Source: Haloplanus ruber (lineage in GTDB: Archaea > Halobacteriota > Halobacteria > Halobacteriales > Haloferacaceae). From it: 64,000 nucleotides of DNA. The notes under the pieces were generated by a model, which saw only the letters and a list, made by a program, of their open reading frames with translations, searched no databases and was not told the DNA's origin. Each line of letters begins with the position of its first letter. Position 1 is the stretch's first letter. The DNA is taken from contig NZ_JANHDK010000003.1 in NCBI RefSeq assembly GCF_024494725.1, positions 372,001-436,000 on the forward strand. Reading direction: 5' to 3'. The position numbers and the translations under genes were made by a program. Positions 1-9,274 of the stretch are shown piece after piece.

Positions 1-45
1 CGCGATAGGCCGATCATTCATGTCCGTGGAGCCGAACCTTCTTTC

Positions 46-402
46 GTGCCCAGTGTCGACTCGCGGTTCCTCTCGGCGGCAGCGGTGATCTGTGTCCTCG
101 GCTGTATCGCTGCGACGGTGACGCCTCTCGTCGCGGGCGCGTCGGCCGCCTTCACCGGTAGTGTCGTCACGAGCGGCGTCCTCGGTGTCGTCTTCGCCGC
201 ACGAAATCTCCAGTTGCTCCAAGCTCGCGGCCGTGTGAGCCTGCCGCCCGCGGTGCTCACGACCCTGTTCGGCGGCTGGTTCATGCTCGCTCCGCTCCTG
301 TACGACGTTGGCTTTCTGTCCACGGCCGGGACGCAGTCGGCGGGCATCCTCGTCGCCACCTTCGGAACCTACCTAATCGTCACCGGCCTCGCCGGCGAGT
401 GA
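46..402 (+). CDS. Small SPW-repeat-like membrane protein
   Basis: The 118-residue protein is almost entirely hydrophobic, with about four predicted transmembrane segments arranged as two similar halves. The second half carries a GGWFMLAPLLYD stretch that resembles the SPW repeat found in small prokaryotic membrane proteins. The GTG at 46 is the first plausible start, but the frame stays open to the window edge, so the true start could lie outside. The function is unknown. The SPW assignment is by resemblance only. Confidence 0.6.
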   Translation: MPSVDSRFLSAAAVICVLGCIAATVTPLVAGASAAFTGSVVTSGVLGVVFAARNLQLLQARGRVSLPPAVLTTLFGGWFMLAPLLYDVGFLSTAGTQSAGILVATFGTYLIVTGLAGE

Positions 403-437
403 CGACCCGGATCGGTCACGCCACGCGACGTCACCGG

Positions 438-1964
438 TTACCCGCGGAGGCCCGCTGCCGGCGCCTCGTGTCGCATGCTCCCGCCCATCGAGTCGCCGGC
501 GTCCACGGCGAGGATCAGATCGAACGGGGTCTCGGCGGGTGCGTCGTCCGGCGAGAGGTAGCCGGCCGCGAAGCCAGTCGAGACCGTTCCGCCCCCGAGA
601 CTCACGTCGAACGACGCGACGACGTCGCCATCGTTGCCTTCGGTATCGCCACGCACTTCGAGGGTGTACTCGCCAGCGGGCACCTCGACGTAGCCGGAGT
701 CGCCGTAGGCGACGCCGTCGAAGAGCGCATCGCCGTTCGACGCCAAGGTCACGTCGACGGCCGGGGCGTCCGGGGAGGCGTGAACCAACCGAACTCGCGC
801 CATATCCTCGGCCGGTGTCGCGTTGTCGTCTTCGAGGACGAGCGGTTCGAAGGGCTGGTCGACCATGTCACCGACTTCGCCGGCGGCGGCGACCGTGTAG
901 TCGGCGTCGGCCTCGACGGGAACAGCACCCTCGAAGACGGTCGTCCCGTCGTCGCCAGCGGGAGTGATTCGCAGTTGTCGCTCTCCGGCCGGCACTTCGA
1001 GATAGTCGCTGACCGTGCCGAATCCGACGCCTTCGAGGACGGCGCTCCCGTCGGCGTAGACGTCGACGTCGGGGGCGTTGGGGGAGAGATGGGCGACTCG
1101 GAGATTCGCGGTCCCATCAGACGGCGCGGCCACCTCCAGCATGCCGCCCTGCGTGTCGCGGGCGACCAACAGGTCGAAGGGGGTGTCGGCGGGTGCGTCG
1201 TCCGGTGAGAGGTAGCCGGCCGCGAACCCTGTGTACACCTCGCCGCCGTCGACCTGGACGGTGAACTCCGCGACGACGTCGCCATCGTTGCCTTCGGTAT
1301 CGCCACGCACTTCGAGGGTGTACTCGCCAGCGGGAACCTCGACGTAGCCGGAGTCGCCGTAGGCGACGCCGTCGAAGAGCGTGTCGCCGTTCGACGCCAG
1401 AGTCACGTCGACGGCCGGGGCGTCTGGGGAGGCGTGGACCAACCGAACTCGCGCCGTATCGTCCGCGGGTGCGGCGTTGTCGTCCTCCAGAACGAGCGGT
1501 TCGAAGGGCTGGTCGACCATGTCACCGACTTCGCCGGCGGCGGCAACCGTGTAGTCGGTGTCGGCCTCGACGGGAACGGCACCCTCGAAGACGGTCGTTC
1601 CGTCGTCGCCAGCGGGAGTGATTCGCAGTTGTCGCTCTCCGGCTGGTACTTCGAGATAGTCGCTGACCGCGCCAAACCCGACGCCTTCGAGGACGGCGCT
1701 TCCGTCGGCGTAGACGTCGACGTCGGGGGCGTTGGGCGAGAGATGGGCGACCCGGAGGTTCGCCGTCTCGGCCGGAGTCTCGGTCTCCGTTTCGGTCGGT
1801 GTCGCGGTTTCGGTTGCGGTCGGGGTTGTCGTCTCTGTCTCCGTTTCGGTCGGTGTCGCGGTCGCGTCCCCACCGGTGCCGCCGCAGCCAGCAAGGGCAG
1901 TCGTCGTGATGGTGCCGAGTCCGATGAGTACGTGCCGTCGTGTCGTGTCCGGGGAGTCCGTCAT
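438..1964 (-). CDS. Exported DUF4397-repeat lipoprotein
   Basis: The 508-residue protein begins with a twin-arginine motif (TTRRHVLIG) and a lipobox ending ALAGC, so it should be exported folded and lipid-anchored. A threonine/glutamate/proline spacer follows (about residues 25-60). Then come two long units, each containing two beta-rich DUF4397 modules that start NLRVAHLSPNAPDVDVYADG and RVRLVHASPDAPAVDV. The two units are nearly identical, showing a recent internal duplication. The open frame continues upstream of 1964, but the signal peptide fixes the ATG at 1964. DUF4397 proteins are cell-surface proteins of unknown role; adhesion or scaffolding is only a guess. Confidence 0.85.
   Translation of the reverse strand: MTDSPDTTRRHVLIGLGTITTTALAGCGGTGGDATATPTETETETTTPTATETATPTETETETPAETANLRVAHLSPNAPDVDVYADGSAVLEGVGFGAVSDYLEVPAGERQLRITPAGDDGTTVFEGAVPVEADTDYTVAAAGEVGDMVDQPFEPLVLEDDNAAPADDTARVRLVHASPDAPAVDVTLASNGDTLFDGVAYGDSGYVEVPAGEYTLEVRGDTEGNDGDVVAEFTVQVDGGEVYTGFAAGYLSPDDAPADTPFDLLVARDTQGGMLEVAAPSDGTANLRVAHLSPNAPDVDVYADGSAVLEGVGFGTVSDYLEVPAGERQLRITPAGDDGTTVFEGAVPVEADADYTVAAAGEVGDMVDQPFEPLVLEDDNATPAEDMARVRLVHASPDAPAVDVTLASNGDALFDGVAYGDSGYVEVPAGEYTLEVRGDTEGNDGDVVASFDVSLGGGTVSTGFAAGYLSPDDAPAETPFDLILAVDAGDSMGGSMRHEAPAAGLRG
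480..1763 (-). repeat. 654-bp in-gene tandem duplication
   Basis: Two directly adjacent copies, about 1110-1763 and 480-1109, are offset by 654 bp (218 codons). They encode almost the same 218 residues of the DUF4397 lipoprotein. Differences are mostly single bases. The last roughly 25 residues of the second copy diverge. The reading frame is kept, so the gene is intact. Confidence 0.9.
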
Positions 1965-2285
1965 CGTCCGATCGTGACGAGGTATGACAGACTCATAACT
2001 ACTTTCGCAACTGAGACTAGAATCTCGCCAAACTCCGCCTCCAATCGGCGGACATCGTTGCGATCTGGCGGTGATCGGCGCCGGTCGGCACGGCCGAATT
2101 TGCGTCCGAGTTTGCACAATCACTAAGCGATGGTCGTCCGAGCTATCGGGTATGAGGCCCGCCACGCGGGCAGCAGAGCGGCGACTCGGGTCGCTCGCAC
2201 CCCCGTCGAGCGGCGTCGCCGGCCGCCGGATCAGCCCGTCGGAGACCGGGGTGTTATTTGTGACTCCCCTCGCACGTTCGCGTGT
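1965..2285. other. Divergent intergenic region, no gene recognised
   Basis: This 321-bp stretch separates the DUF4397 lipoprotein gene (minus) from the winged-helix gene (plus). It must hold both promoters. GTGTTATTTGTGAC around 2250-2264 is a reasonable TATA region for the plus-strand gene, about 27 bp before its ATG. I see no convincing protein, tRNA or other structured RNA here. Confidence 0.5.
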
Positions 2286-2564
2286 ATGGAGGTGGTGCTC
2301 TGGCAGATCCTCGCCGCGACGCGTGGCGGGCCCAATCGCGCTCGCATCCTCCGTGCGCTCGACGAGCGCCCTCGGAACGCCAACCGCCTCGCCGAGGACC
2401 TCGACCTCGCGTACAACACCGTCAGACACCACCTCGACGTCCTGGAGGAACACGACATCGTCACCAGCGGCGACGAGAGTTACGGGACGGTCTACCTGCC
2501 GAGTGACCGAACACGCACCAACTGGGACACCGTCGAAGAAATCCTCACTAAACTCCGAGAATGA
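2286..2564 (+). CDS. Winged-helix transcriptional regulator, ArsR-like
   Basis: The 92-residue protein is essentially one winged helix-turn-helix domain. The first helix pair (GPNRARILRALDERPRNANR) and the recognition helix with wing (LDLAYNTVRHHLDVLEEHDI) match the pattern of haloarchaeal ArsR-type regulators. There is no obvious sensor domain and no metal-binding cysteine. The ATG at 2286 is chosen because the frame upstream has no regulator-like sequence. The membrane protein at 2614 follows on the same strand after 49 bp, a pairing common in haloarchaea. Joint regulation is inferred. Confidence 0.8.
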   Translation: MEVVLWQILAATRGGPNRARILRALDERPRNANRLAEDLDLAYNTVRHHLDVLEEHDIVTSGDESYGTVYLPSDRTRTNWDTVEEILTKLRE

Positions 2565-2613
2565 TCCGTGAGCCAGCCACGACACGAGCGAGACCGCCCG
2601 ACGGGGGAGAGCG

Positions 2614-2895
2614 ATGAGTCTAATGGTCGACGCGGCACGGATCGCCGCGGGGGTCAATATCGTCCTATTGCTCGGGCTGTTGAGCATCTGGATCCGCAAC
2701 TACCGCGCGGTTCCGGGAGGCGTTCTCCGCGGGCTGATCCTCTTCGGGACCCTCCTCCTCGCGGAGAACGTCGTGGCACTGTACTTCTACTTCAACGCCC
2801 CGGCAATGCCGCCGCTGGCGGTCGAGGTCATGATGATCCTCCAGGTTCTGGAGGCCGTCGGCATCGCCGTCCTGTTCTACACGACCTGGCAGTAA
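2614..2895 (+). CDS. Three-helix membrane protein, unknown function
   Basis: The 93-residue protein has three clear hydrophobic helices (about residues 10-27, 38-60 and 66-90) joined by short loops, and no catalytic motif. It lies just downstream of the winged-helix regulator and is probably cotranscribed with it. Similar regulator plus small membrane protein pairs occur in haloarchaeal genomes, but I do not know a function. Confidence 0.7.
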   Translation: MSLMVDAARIAAGVNIVLLLGLLSIWIRNYRAVPGGVLRGLILFGTLLLAENVVALYFYFNAPAMPPLAVEVMMILQVLEAVGIAVLFYTTWQ

Positions 2896-2946
2896 CGGTC
2901 GCCCTGGCGACACGGTTTTGCCGGTCCGTCCCGTTTCCCGGATGAA

Positions 2947-3927
2947 ATGCCCGGCACCCGGCTCCTCCCAATTTTCGTCGCCGTCCTAGTACTCCTGAGT
3001 GGCTGTTCGGGAGTGCTCCCCGGCGACGGGGCGCAGACTGCGACCCAGACCGCGACCGACCGTCCATCTCCGACGTCGACCCCGGCGCCGACCGAAACCC
3101 CGGCCGACACCGAGGCGTCCTACACGCAGACGCCACACATGGGCTGTCAACCCGGTGCCATCGAGAAGAACGGCACCTGTCAGGCGGTCGCGTCGGGCGG
3201 TAACGCGGACATCTTTGGCGCCGAGAACCTCTCGGCGATCACGTCCGAACGGACGACCATCGACGGCACGCCCGGTTACCTCGCCCGCCCGGCCGACGAC
3301 GGCGAGTATCCCGCCGTCGTCATGATCCACGAGTGGTGGGGCCTCAACGAGAACATCGAACACATGGCCGACATTCTCGCCGGCCACGGCTACGTCGTCT
3401 TCGCGGTCGACCTCTACGACGGCGAGGTGGCGACGAACTCCTCCGAGGCGGCGCAGTTGTCGGGGCAGGTGCGCGAGAACCCCGACGCCGCCGTCTCGAA
3501 GATGAGTGGTGCGGTGTCCGGACTCCGTGACCGCTCCGACACCACCGACCGGGTCGCCAGCCTCGGCTGGTGTTTCGGTGGCGGCCAGAGCCTCCAGTTG
3601 AGCCTGAGTGAGGCCGATCTGAACGCGACGGTCATCTACTACGGGACGCTCGCGACGAACGAATCGACGCTGCGTGCCATCGACGGCCCCGTCCTCGGGG
3701 TCTTCGGCTCCGAGGACCAGGTGGTCGGAATCGAGAACGTCCGTGCGTTCAACCGGACGCTCGACACCGTCGGCGTCGAACACGAGGTGTACGTCTACGA
3801 GGGAGCGGGCCACGCCTTCGCCAACCCGAGCGGCGAGAGCTTCCGCCCGAACGCCACGCGGGACGCCTGGAACCGGACCCTGACCTTCCTCGACAGAAAT
3901 CTTCGGGCAAACGAGTCGGCGGCCTGA
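2947..3927 (+). CDS. Lipid-anchored dienelactone hydrolase family protein
   Basis: The 326-residue protein starts with a hydrophobic signal and lipobox (LLSGCSG), then a Thr/Pro-rich spacer, and is therefore predicted to sit outside the membrane. From about residue 90 it is an alpha/beta hydrolase of the dienelactone hydrolase family. The nucleophile elbow GWCFGG carries Cys rather than Ser, as in true dienelactone hydrolases. EWWG follows the first strand, and GAGHAF supplies the histidine. The substrate is unknown. Another ATG lies 5 bp upstream but in a different frame. It is convergent with the next hydrolase. Confidence 0.85.
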   Translation: MPGTRLLPIFVAVLVLLSGCSGVLPGDGAQTATQTATDRPSPTSTPAPTETPADTEASYTQTPHMGCQPGAIEKNGTCQAVASGGNADIFGAENLSAITSERTTIDGTPGYLARPADDGEYPAVVMIHEWWGLNENIEHMADILAGHGYVVFAVDLYDGEVATNSSEAAQLSGQVRENPDAAVSKMSGAVSGLRDRSDTTDRVASLGWCFGGGQSLQLSLSEADLNATVIYYGTLATNESTLRAIDGPVLGVFGSEDQVVGIENVRAFNRTLDTVGVEHEVYVYEGAGHAFANPSGESFRPNATRDAWNRTLTFLDRNLRANESAA

Positions 3928-3934
3928 CCACCGG

Positions 3935-4618
3935 TCAGTCTACCAGCGCCGACAGCATCGCCCGCACGCGTTCGCGCTCGTCAGCGTTGACCGTGTGGCC
4001 CATCCCCTCGTAGAGTCGCGTGGTCACGTCGCCCTCTAGACGCTCGAAGACCGCCGCCGACTCGTGGACTCGCTCTGCGGGGATGTGGGGGTCGACGTCG
4101 CTACAGCCGAAAAAGACCGGCGTGCCGGCCAGATCGCCCGCGTAGTCGTCGGGGTCGATCCGCTCGCCGATGAGACCCCCACTGAGCGCCGCCATCCCGC
4201 CGTATCGCCGCGGGCTGCGAGCGACGAACTCGCTGGCGAGACAGGCTCCCTGCGAGAAGCCCAACAGGAGGACACGCTCGGGCGGAATCCCGGCGTCGGT
4301 CGCCTCGCTCACGGCCTCGGCGACGGCGTCTAGCCCGGACGAGCGGCCGGGCTCGTTCGACTCCACAGGCGCGGTGAAGGGGTTGGGATACCAGGTGTTG
4401 CGAGCGGCCTGCGGGGCGAGATAGGCCACGCCCTCGACGCCGAACTCCGCCCCCATCCGGAGGATACTTCGGGCGGTCGCTCCCCGGCCGTGGACGAGGA
4501 CGGCCGCGGCCGACGCCTCGGCCACCGGTGTTCCTCCCGTCACGAGCGGCTGGCTTCCGTGCGGGTCGCTCACGTCGAGGCCTCCCGTCGGACGCGTCGG
4601 TGGTTTCGCATGGTCCAC
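3935..4618 (-). CDS. Phospholipase/carboxylesterase-family hydrolase
   Basis: The 227-residue cytoplasmic alpha/beta hydrolase belongs to the phospholipase/carboxylesterase family. Visible motifs are VHGRGA (oxyanion region), the nucleophile elbow GFSQGA, the acid in CSDVDPHIP and the histidine in GMGHTV, giving a complete Ser-Asp-His triad. The length fits the family. The substrate cannot be inferred. It is divergent from the DUF1684 gene and convergent with the lipid-anchored hydrolase. Confidence 0.85.
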   Translation of the reverse strand: MDHAKPPTRPTGGLDVSDPHGSQPLVTGGTPVAEASAAAVLVHGRGATARSILRMGAEFGVEGVAYLAPQAARNTWYPNPFTAPVESNEPGRSSGLDAVAEAVSEATDAGIPPERVLLLGFSQGACLASEFVARSPRRYGGMAALSGGLIGERIDPDDYAGDLAGTPVFFGCSDVDPHIPAERVHESAAVFERLEGDVTTRLYEGMGHTVNADERERVRAMLSALVD

Positions 4619-4738
4619 GGTAGGGTCCGCGCGGGTATAGGCGTTCGCGGACGTGCATGCTACCCGGTGACGTCGGCGTCACCGGGGTCGTCGGGGCCAG
4701 CCGGCAGTCTGAAACCCGTCGACGCGGAACGGAGGAGT

Positions 4739-5287
4739 ATGACCGATCACGACGACGACTACGCCGAGCGCCTGCGCGCGAAGCGTGCCGAGAAGGACCG
4801 CGCGTTTGCCGAGGCCCGCGCCTCGCCGCTGCCCCCGGAGCGCCGCGACGACTTCGACGGTCTCGACTACTTCGACCCTGCCCCCGACTACCGCGTCGAG
4901 GCGACTGTGACCCTCCACGACGACCCCGAACCGATCGAGATGGAGACGAGCGACGACCGTACGGTTCGATATCTGCGGGTCGCCACCCTGCGATTCGACC
5001 TCGGCGGCGACACCCACTCACTGCACGCCTACCGACAGGAAGGGGCCGACAGCGACGATCTGTTCCTCCCCTTCCGGGATAAGACGACCGGACAGCAGAC
5101 CTACCACGGTGGCCGGTACATGGAGCTCAGCCCCGAGGGGAGCCTGGCGGACGGCGACCGGGTCCCACTCGATTTCAATCTGGCGTACACGCCGTTCTGT
5201 GCGTTCAGCGACACCTTCTCCTGTCCGCTCCCGCCCGAGGAGAACTGGCTGGAGACGACGGTCCCGGCGGGCGAGCGGTCGCCGTAG
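4739..5287 (+). CDS. DUF1684 family protein
   Basis: The 182-residue soluble acidic protein has the conserved blocks of the DUF1684 family: LPFRDKTTG(Q)xTYxGGRYMEL, the run LDFNLAYTPFCAF, and a C-terminal CPLPPEENWLxxxVPAGE. The family is widespread in bacteria and haloarchaea without a known reaction. A GGAGG sequence ends only 3 nt before the ATG at 4739, which supports this start over the longer open frame upstream. It is tail-to-tail with the histidine kinase, only 2 bp apart. Confidence 0.85.
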   Translation: MTDHDDDYAERLRAKRAEKDRAFAEARASPLPPERRDDFDGLDYFDPAPDYRVEATVTLHDDPEPIEMETSDDRTVRYLRVATLRFDLGGDTHSLHAYRQEGADSDDLFLPFRDKTTGQQTYHGGRYMELSPEGSLADGDRVPLDFNLAYTPFCAFSDTFSCPLPPEENWLETTVPAGERSP

Positions 5288-5289
5288 CC

Positions 5290-7584
5290 TCACTCCACGA
5301 TCGGAAACTCGACGGCAAAGACGGCGCCCGTCGGGTGGTTGTCCTCGACGCGGATGTCGCCCCCGTAGCGGTCGACGAGCGTCTCGACCAAGTACAGGCC
5401 CAGGCCGGTGCCCCCGTCGAGACCCGCCTCGCCTTCCTCGAAGATGGCTTCCTTGCGCTCGTCCGGGATACCGGGGCCGTTGTCGGCGATCCGAACGGTG
5501 ATCCGGTCGTCGGTTCGACGCGCGGCGACCGTCACCTCACAGACCGCGGCGTCGTTGTGTTCGATGGCGTTCGTGAGCAGATTTCGAAACACCGAGCCGA
5601 GCATGTCGTCGGCCCGGACCGTCGCGTCGGGGATCGACCCCTCCGTTGTCACCACGGCGTCCGCGTAGGCGGCTCTGCTCTCTTCGATTTGGTCGATGAG
5701 CGGTCGTCTAATCCCGACCGGCGCCGTCTCGGTGTCGGCCGTGAGCATCACCTCGGCCACGTCGCCGGCCGTCTCGGTGATCTCGACGGCGTCGCGTGCG
5801 TTCCTGACGACCTGCTCGACGTGGTCCAGGCGCTCGTCCTCGACGAACCGCCGGATCGACTCCGCGTAGCCGAGCACCACCTGCAGGTCGTTGCGAATGT
5901 CGTGGCGTACCACCTGATTCAGGATTTCGAGGTTGTCCCGCTGGCGCTCCAGTCGTTCCTCGTATCGGTGACGCTCGGTGATGTCGCGGACGACACAGAT
6001 GTATCGCCCGTCGGACAGCGGACTCAAGGAGAGTTCCTGCGGGAAGCGGCTCCCGTCCGCGCGCACGCCGGTGGCCTCGCCACGCCACTCCGCTCCCGCC
6101 TCGACCGACGGGAGAACCGACGACTCGAACTGCTCGATGCCCGCGTCGTCGTAGTTGATCCGCCAGGAACTGCCGACGAGCGCCTCGGGGCTGTCGTACC
6201 CGTAGATGTCCGCGTGGGCGCGGTTGGCGTAGACGTACTCGTCGCCGTCGAGGATCGCCATCCCATCCATCGACGCCTCCATGGCTTCGGCCTGGTCGAT
6301 CACCTGCCGGGCCCGCTTGCGCTCCGTCATGTCGACGTACAGCGCGTGCGTGCCGACGATTTCGCCCTCGGCGTTCCGCCGTGGCGTCGCCTGCAACAGC
6401 GTCTCCAGGACTTCCCCGGTCCGCGTGCGGAGCGTCCGCTCGGCGGTGACGAACTCGCCAGCGAGTGCCCGTTCGTAGCCACCCTCTTCGAGGAGCTTCG
6501 TCGCCGCCGCGTCGGTGTACAGGTCGGCTACCGGCCGCCCCTGGAGTTCCTCGCGTGTCCACCCGATTTTCGCGGCGAACCGGCGGTTGCAGTCCTTGAC
6601 GACCGGACCTGTCGGCGAGTCGTCGGTCAGGACGATCATCACCGGCGCCTCCTCGAACAGGTCCCGGTACTGAGCCTCGTACCGTTCCCGGAGGCGGACG
6701 CGGTGGAGGGCCTGGGCGATGTTGTCACCGAGATCACCCAACAGCGCAGTCTCCGCGGGGTCGAACGCCCCCGTCCGGTCGGCGTAGACGTTCAACACGC
6801 CGTACAGCGTCCCCTCGTGGACCAGGGGAATCGCGGCGCTGGAGCGGTACCGCCGCTCCGTCGCGTCCCCTCGCCACGGTTCGTACCCCGGTTCCGACGG
6901 GATACTCTGGACGACTTGGAGTTCGTGCGTCCGGACTGCCTGTCCCGTGGGTCCCTCGGCGAGTTCCCCGTCGTCCGCTCTGACCGCGATGTCGTCCAGA
7001 TACCCGATCTCGATCCCCGCCGAGGCTCGTGGCACTACCTTGCCGCTCGCCTCGTCGTGGTCACCGATCCAGGCGAACACGTACGGGTCCGCGCCGACGA
7101 GGGCCTCACACACCCCGCGGTCGACCGCGTCGGGCGTTCGCGCCCGGACGAGTTTCGACTGGACCGACCGAACCAGGTCGACGACTTGCGCCGGTCCACG
7201 ATTCAGTCCTGCGGTTCTCGACCCCTCGACTGCGGCCGTCACGCGCGCCGCGAGTCGGTCGCTCCCCGCGTCCCCCGGCACGTAGTCGGTGACCCCCGAT
7301 CTGACCGCCTCGGCCGCGAGCGCTTCGGACCCCGCCGCCGGATGCAGAACGACCGGCACGTCGGGGTCGACCGTTCGCACCGCGTCGAAGAGATCGAACC
7401 CGTCACCGTCCGGTAGGTCTGCTCCGGAGACAACACAGTCGGCCGAGCGCTCCGAAAGCCGTTCGAGCGCCGCCGCAACCGTCGACGCCGAACGCACCTC
7501 GAAATCCGCCGCCGCTGCGAGGGCCGTGGCCATCCCCGACTGGGCCTTCCCCTCGACGCACAGCACCTGCCCTCGATTCGACAT
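5290..7584 (-). CDS. Receiver-GAF-PAS-PAS sensor histidine kinase
   Basis: The 764-residue soluble kinase has, in order, a receiver-like domain (1-120), a GAF domain (about 135-300), two PAS domains (about 310-430 and 440-545), a dimerisation helix with phospho-acceptor His561 in the RHDIRN box, and an ATPase domain with the N box (NLLTNAIEHND), ADNGPGIP and GGTGLGLYL. There are no transmembrane segments, so it senses cytoplasmic signals. The receiver is degenerate: Gly54 sits where the phospho-accepting Asp should be, the acidic pocket reads VEGK, and the C-terminal Lys is lost. The ATG at 7584 is preferred over 7602, since MSNRG leads straight into the first strand. Confidence 0.9.
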   Translation of the reverse strand: MSNRGQVLCVEGKAQSGMATALAAAADFEVRSASTVAAALERLSERSADCVVSGADLPDGDGFDLFDAVRTVDPDVPVVLHPAAGSEALAAEAVRSGVTDYVPGDAGSDRLAARVTAAVEGSRTAGLNRGPAQVVDLVRSVQSKLVRARTPDAVDRGVCEALVGADPYVFAWIGDHDEASGKVVPRASAGIEIGYLDDIAVRADDGELAEGPTGQAVRTHELQVVQSIPSEPGYEPWRGDATERRYRSSAAIPLVHEGTLYGVLNVYADRTGAFDPAETALLGDLGDNIAQALHRVRLRERYEAQYRDLFEEAPVMIVLTDDSPTGPVVKDCNRRFAAKIGWTREELQGRPVADLYTDAAATKLLEEGGYERALAGEFVTAERTLRTRTGEVLETLLQATPRRNAEGEIVGTHALYVDMTERKRARQVIDQAEAMEASMDGMAILDGDEYVYANRAHADIYGYDSPEALVGSSWRINYDDAGIEQFESSVLPSVEAGAEWRGEATGVRADGSRFPQELSLSPLSDGRYICVVRDITERHRYEERLERQRDNLEILNQVVRHDIRNDLQVVLGYAESIRRFVEDERLDHVEQVVRNARDAVEITETAGDVAEVMLTADTETAPVGIRRPLIDQIEESRAAYADAVVTTEGSIPDATVRADDMLGSVFRNLLTNAIEHNDAAVCEVTVAARRTDDRITVRIADNGPGIPDERKEAIFEEGEAGLDGGTGLGLYLVETLVDRYGGDIRVEDNHPTGAVFAVEFPIVE

Positions 7585-7727
7585 ACTCCGGCAACGACGC
7601 ATGTGCTGTTTAATCTACCGTCCCTCGTGGCGACGGTCGCTGGTCACCCTCCGAACTCGCGTTCGAAACGGGCGGTGTCGTCGCCGACGGTGACGACCAG
7701 TGCGGGTGTGCGACGGTTCGGCCGGAA

Positions 7728-9098
7728 TCAACCGCTGTCCTCGATCAGCCTCGTCACTGTCTCCTCGGTGGCCTCGACCTGCCGGTACTGTTGACTCGTG
7801 ACCTCGCCCAACTCGATGAGTTGTTCCTCGAGCGTCGACAGTGCGTCGACCACCTCGTCGACCGTGGCCGCGACCTCCTCGGTACTCGCCGCGTGGTCGT
7901 CCGTCGCGTCGGCCACCTCCGCCGCGCCGGTCGCGGTCTCGCCGATTGCCGACTGGATCTCGGAGAGCGCATCGACCGTCGCACTGACTGCGTCGATTCC
8001 GTCGTCGATCTCTGCGGCCGTCTCGTCGAGTTCCTGGGCGGTGCGCTCGGTCGCGGCCACCATCTCGGTTATCATCTCCTCGATCTCGCTGGCCCGGGTC
8101 TGGGATTCTCCGGCGAGGCTCTTGACCTCGTCGGCGACGACGGCAAAGCCCTCCCCGGCCTCGCCGGCCCGCGCCGCCTCGATACTGGCGTTGAGTGCCA
8201 GCAGGTTCGTCTGGTCTGCAATGTCGTTGATCACGTCGATGATCTCCCGCATCTCGTCTGCCTGCTCGGTGAGGTCGTCGATTGTCTCTCTGGCGCCGTC
8301 GGCCGATTCGCGGACCGCGTCCATCCGGTCGATGGCTGTCCCGGCCGTCTCCGAGCCTTCCTCCGCCCGGGTGCGGGCACGCTGGGCCGCCTGACTGACC
8401 TGTTCGGTACTGGCCGCAATCTCCTCGATTGTCGCCGACTGCTCGGCCACCTCGTCGGCGACCTGTTCCATGCGACCTGTCTGTTCCTCGGCGAACGACT
8501 CGACCTCGTCCGTAATCTCGACCGTGTCGTCGATGCCGTCGACAAGATCCGTCAGCTTCGACCGAACGTCCCCGCCGACCTGTTGCTGGAGTCGTTCGAG
8601 TTCGCGCTGCTGTTCCACGTGGTCGGAGACGTCGGCGGCCACCTCGAACGCCCCGGCGACGGTGCCGTCCGGGCCACACAGCGGCACACCGTACGTCTGG
8701 AAGATGGCGTCGGTCGTCGGCACCTCTCTGATGTCGTCCTCCCGAATCGTCTCGCCGGTCCGGGCGACCGTCTCCGCGAGCGTCTCCTCGGCGTTCTCCG
8801 TCCCGATGACGTCGTACGCGTTCTCACCGATTGCCGCCGACCGCGGGATGTCGAGTTGGCGTTCGAGCGTCTCGTTCCAGTGCGTGAGCGTCCCGTCCGG
8901 TGCCGTCACCAGCACCCCTTCCGGAAACTCCCCGACCAACTGGCTGAACATCGACTTCCAGAAGTCCCGTTCCTGCTGGAGGCGGTCCGTCTCGTCGGCC
9001 GCATCCGACTCCAGCTCCGACGCGTCGAGGTACGCCTCCCACAGATCGTCTGCCCGGTGTCGCTCGTCCCCGTGTGTCGATTTCCCCGTCTGACTCAT
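7728..9098 (-). CDS. Cytoplasmic PAS-containing methyl-accepting transducer
   Basis: The 456-residue protein has no transmembrane segment. An N-terminal helix is followed by a PAS domain (about residues 50-170) and a long methyl-accepting coiled coil. The hairpin tip ([20 protein letters not shown], then [21 protein letters not shown]) is the canonical CheA/CheW contact site. It is therefore a soluble chemotaxis or aerotaxis-type transducer, and the PAS domain may bind a redox or light cofactor. No chemotaxis genes are adjacent. The promoter is visible upstream. Confidence 0.92.
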   Translation of the reverse strand: MSQTGKSTHGDERHRADDLWEAYLDASELESDAADETDRLQQERDFWKSMFSQLVGEFPEGVLVTAPDGTLTHWNETLERQLDIPRSAAIGENAYDVIGTENAEETLAETVARTGETIREDDIREVPTTDAIFQTYGVPLCGPDGTVAGAFEVAADVSDHVEQQRELERLQQQVGGDVRSKLTDLVDGIDDTVEITDEVESFAEEQTGRMEQVADEVAEQSATIEEIAASTEQVSQAAQRARTRAEEGSETAGTAIDRMDAVRESADGARETIDDLTEQADEMREIIDVINDIADQTNLLALNASIEAARAGEAGEGFAVVADEVKSLAGESQTRASEIEEMITEMVAATERTAQELDETAAEIDDGIDAVSATVDALSEIQSAIGETATGAAEVADATDDHAASTEEVAATVDEVVDALSTLEEQLIELGEVTSQQYRQVEATEETVTRLIEDSG

Positions 9099-9119
9099 TG
9101 GTCGAATTCAACCTCCCCC

Positions 9120-9130
9120 GATTATTTAAC
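9120..9130 (-). promoter_or_regulatory. TATA element for the transducer gene
   Basis: On the minus strand GTTAAATAATC is centred about 27 bp before the ATG at 9098, the expected spacing for a leaderless or very short-leader haloarchaeal transcript. It is the most AT-rich stretch of the intergenic region. Confidence 0.6.
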
Positions 9131-9274
9131 CCGTTCATCTAGTTATTTCGGATGATAATAGAAGTTGTACGGGGTCAGACACGAATTCACGACCACTTCC
9201 AAATGTGTGTCCACCCGTCGACCTCTCACCGGCGCAACCGACCAGTTTTGCGTCCGTGCCGCCTACCACCGTCG

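Noticed and set aside
5335-7416. 693-codon open frame on the plus strand opposite the histidine kinase
   Set aside because: It is an antisense shadow typical of GC-rich haloarchaeal genes. The minus strand encodes clear kinase motifs, and the plus-strand product is Arg/Val-rich low-complexity sequence with no domain.
7791-9155. 454-codon open frame opposite the transducer gene
   Set aside because: The minus strand encodes an unmistakable chemotaxis hairpin; the plus-strand product is an artefact of third-position GC bias.
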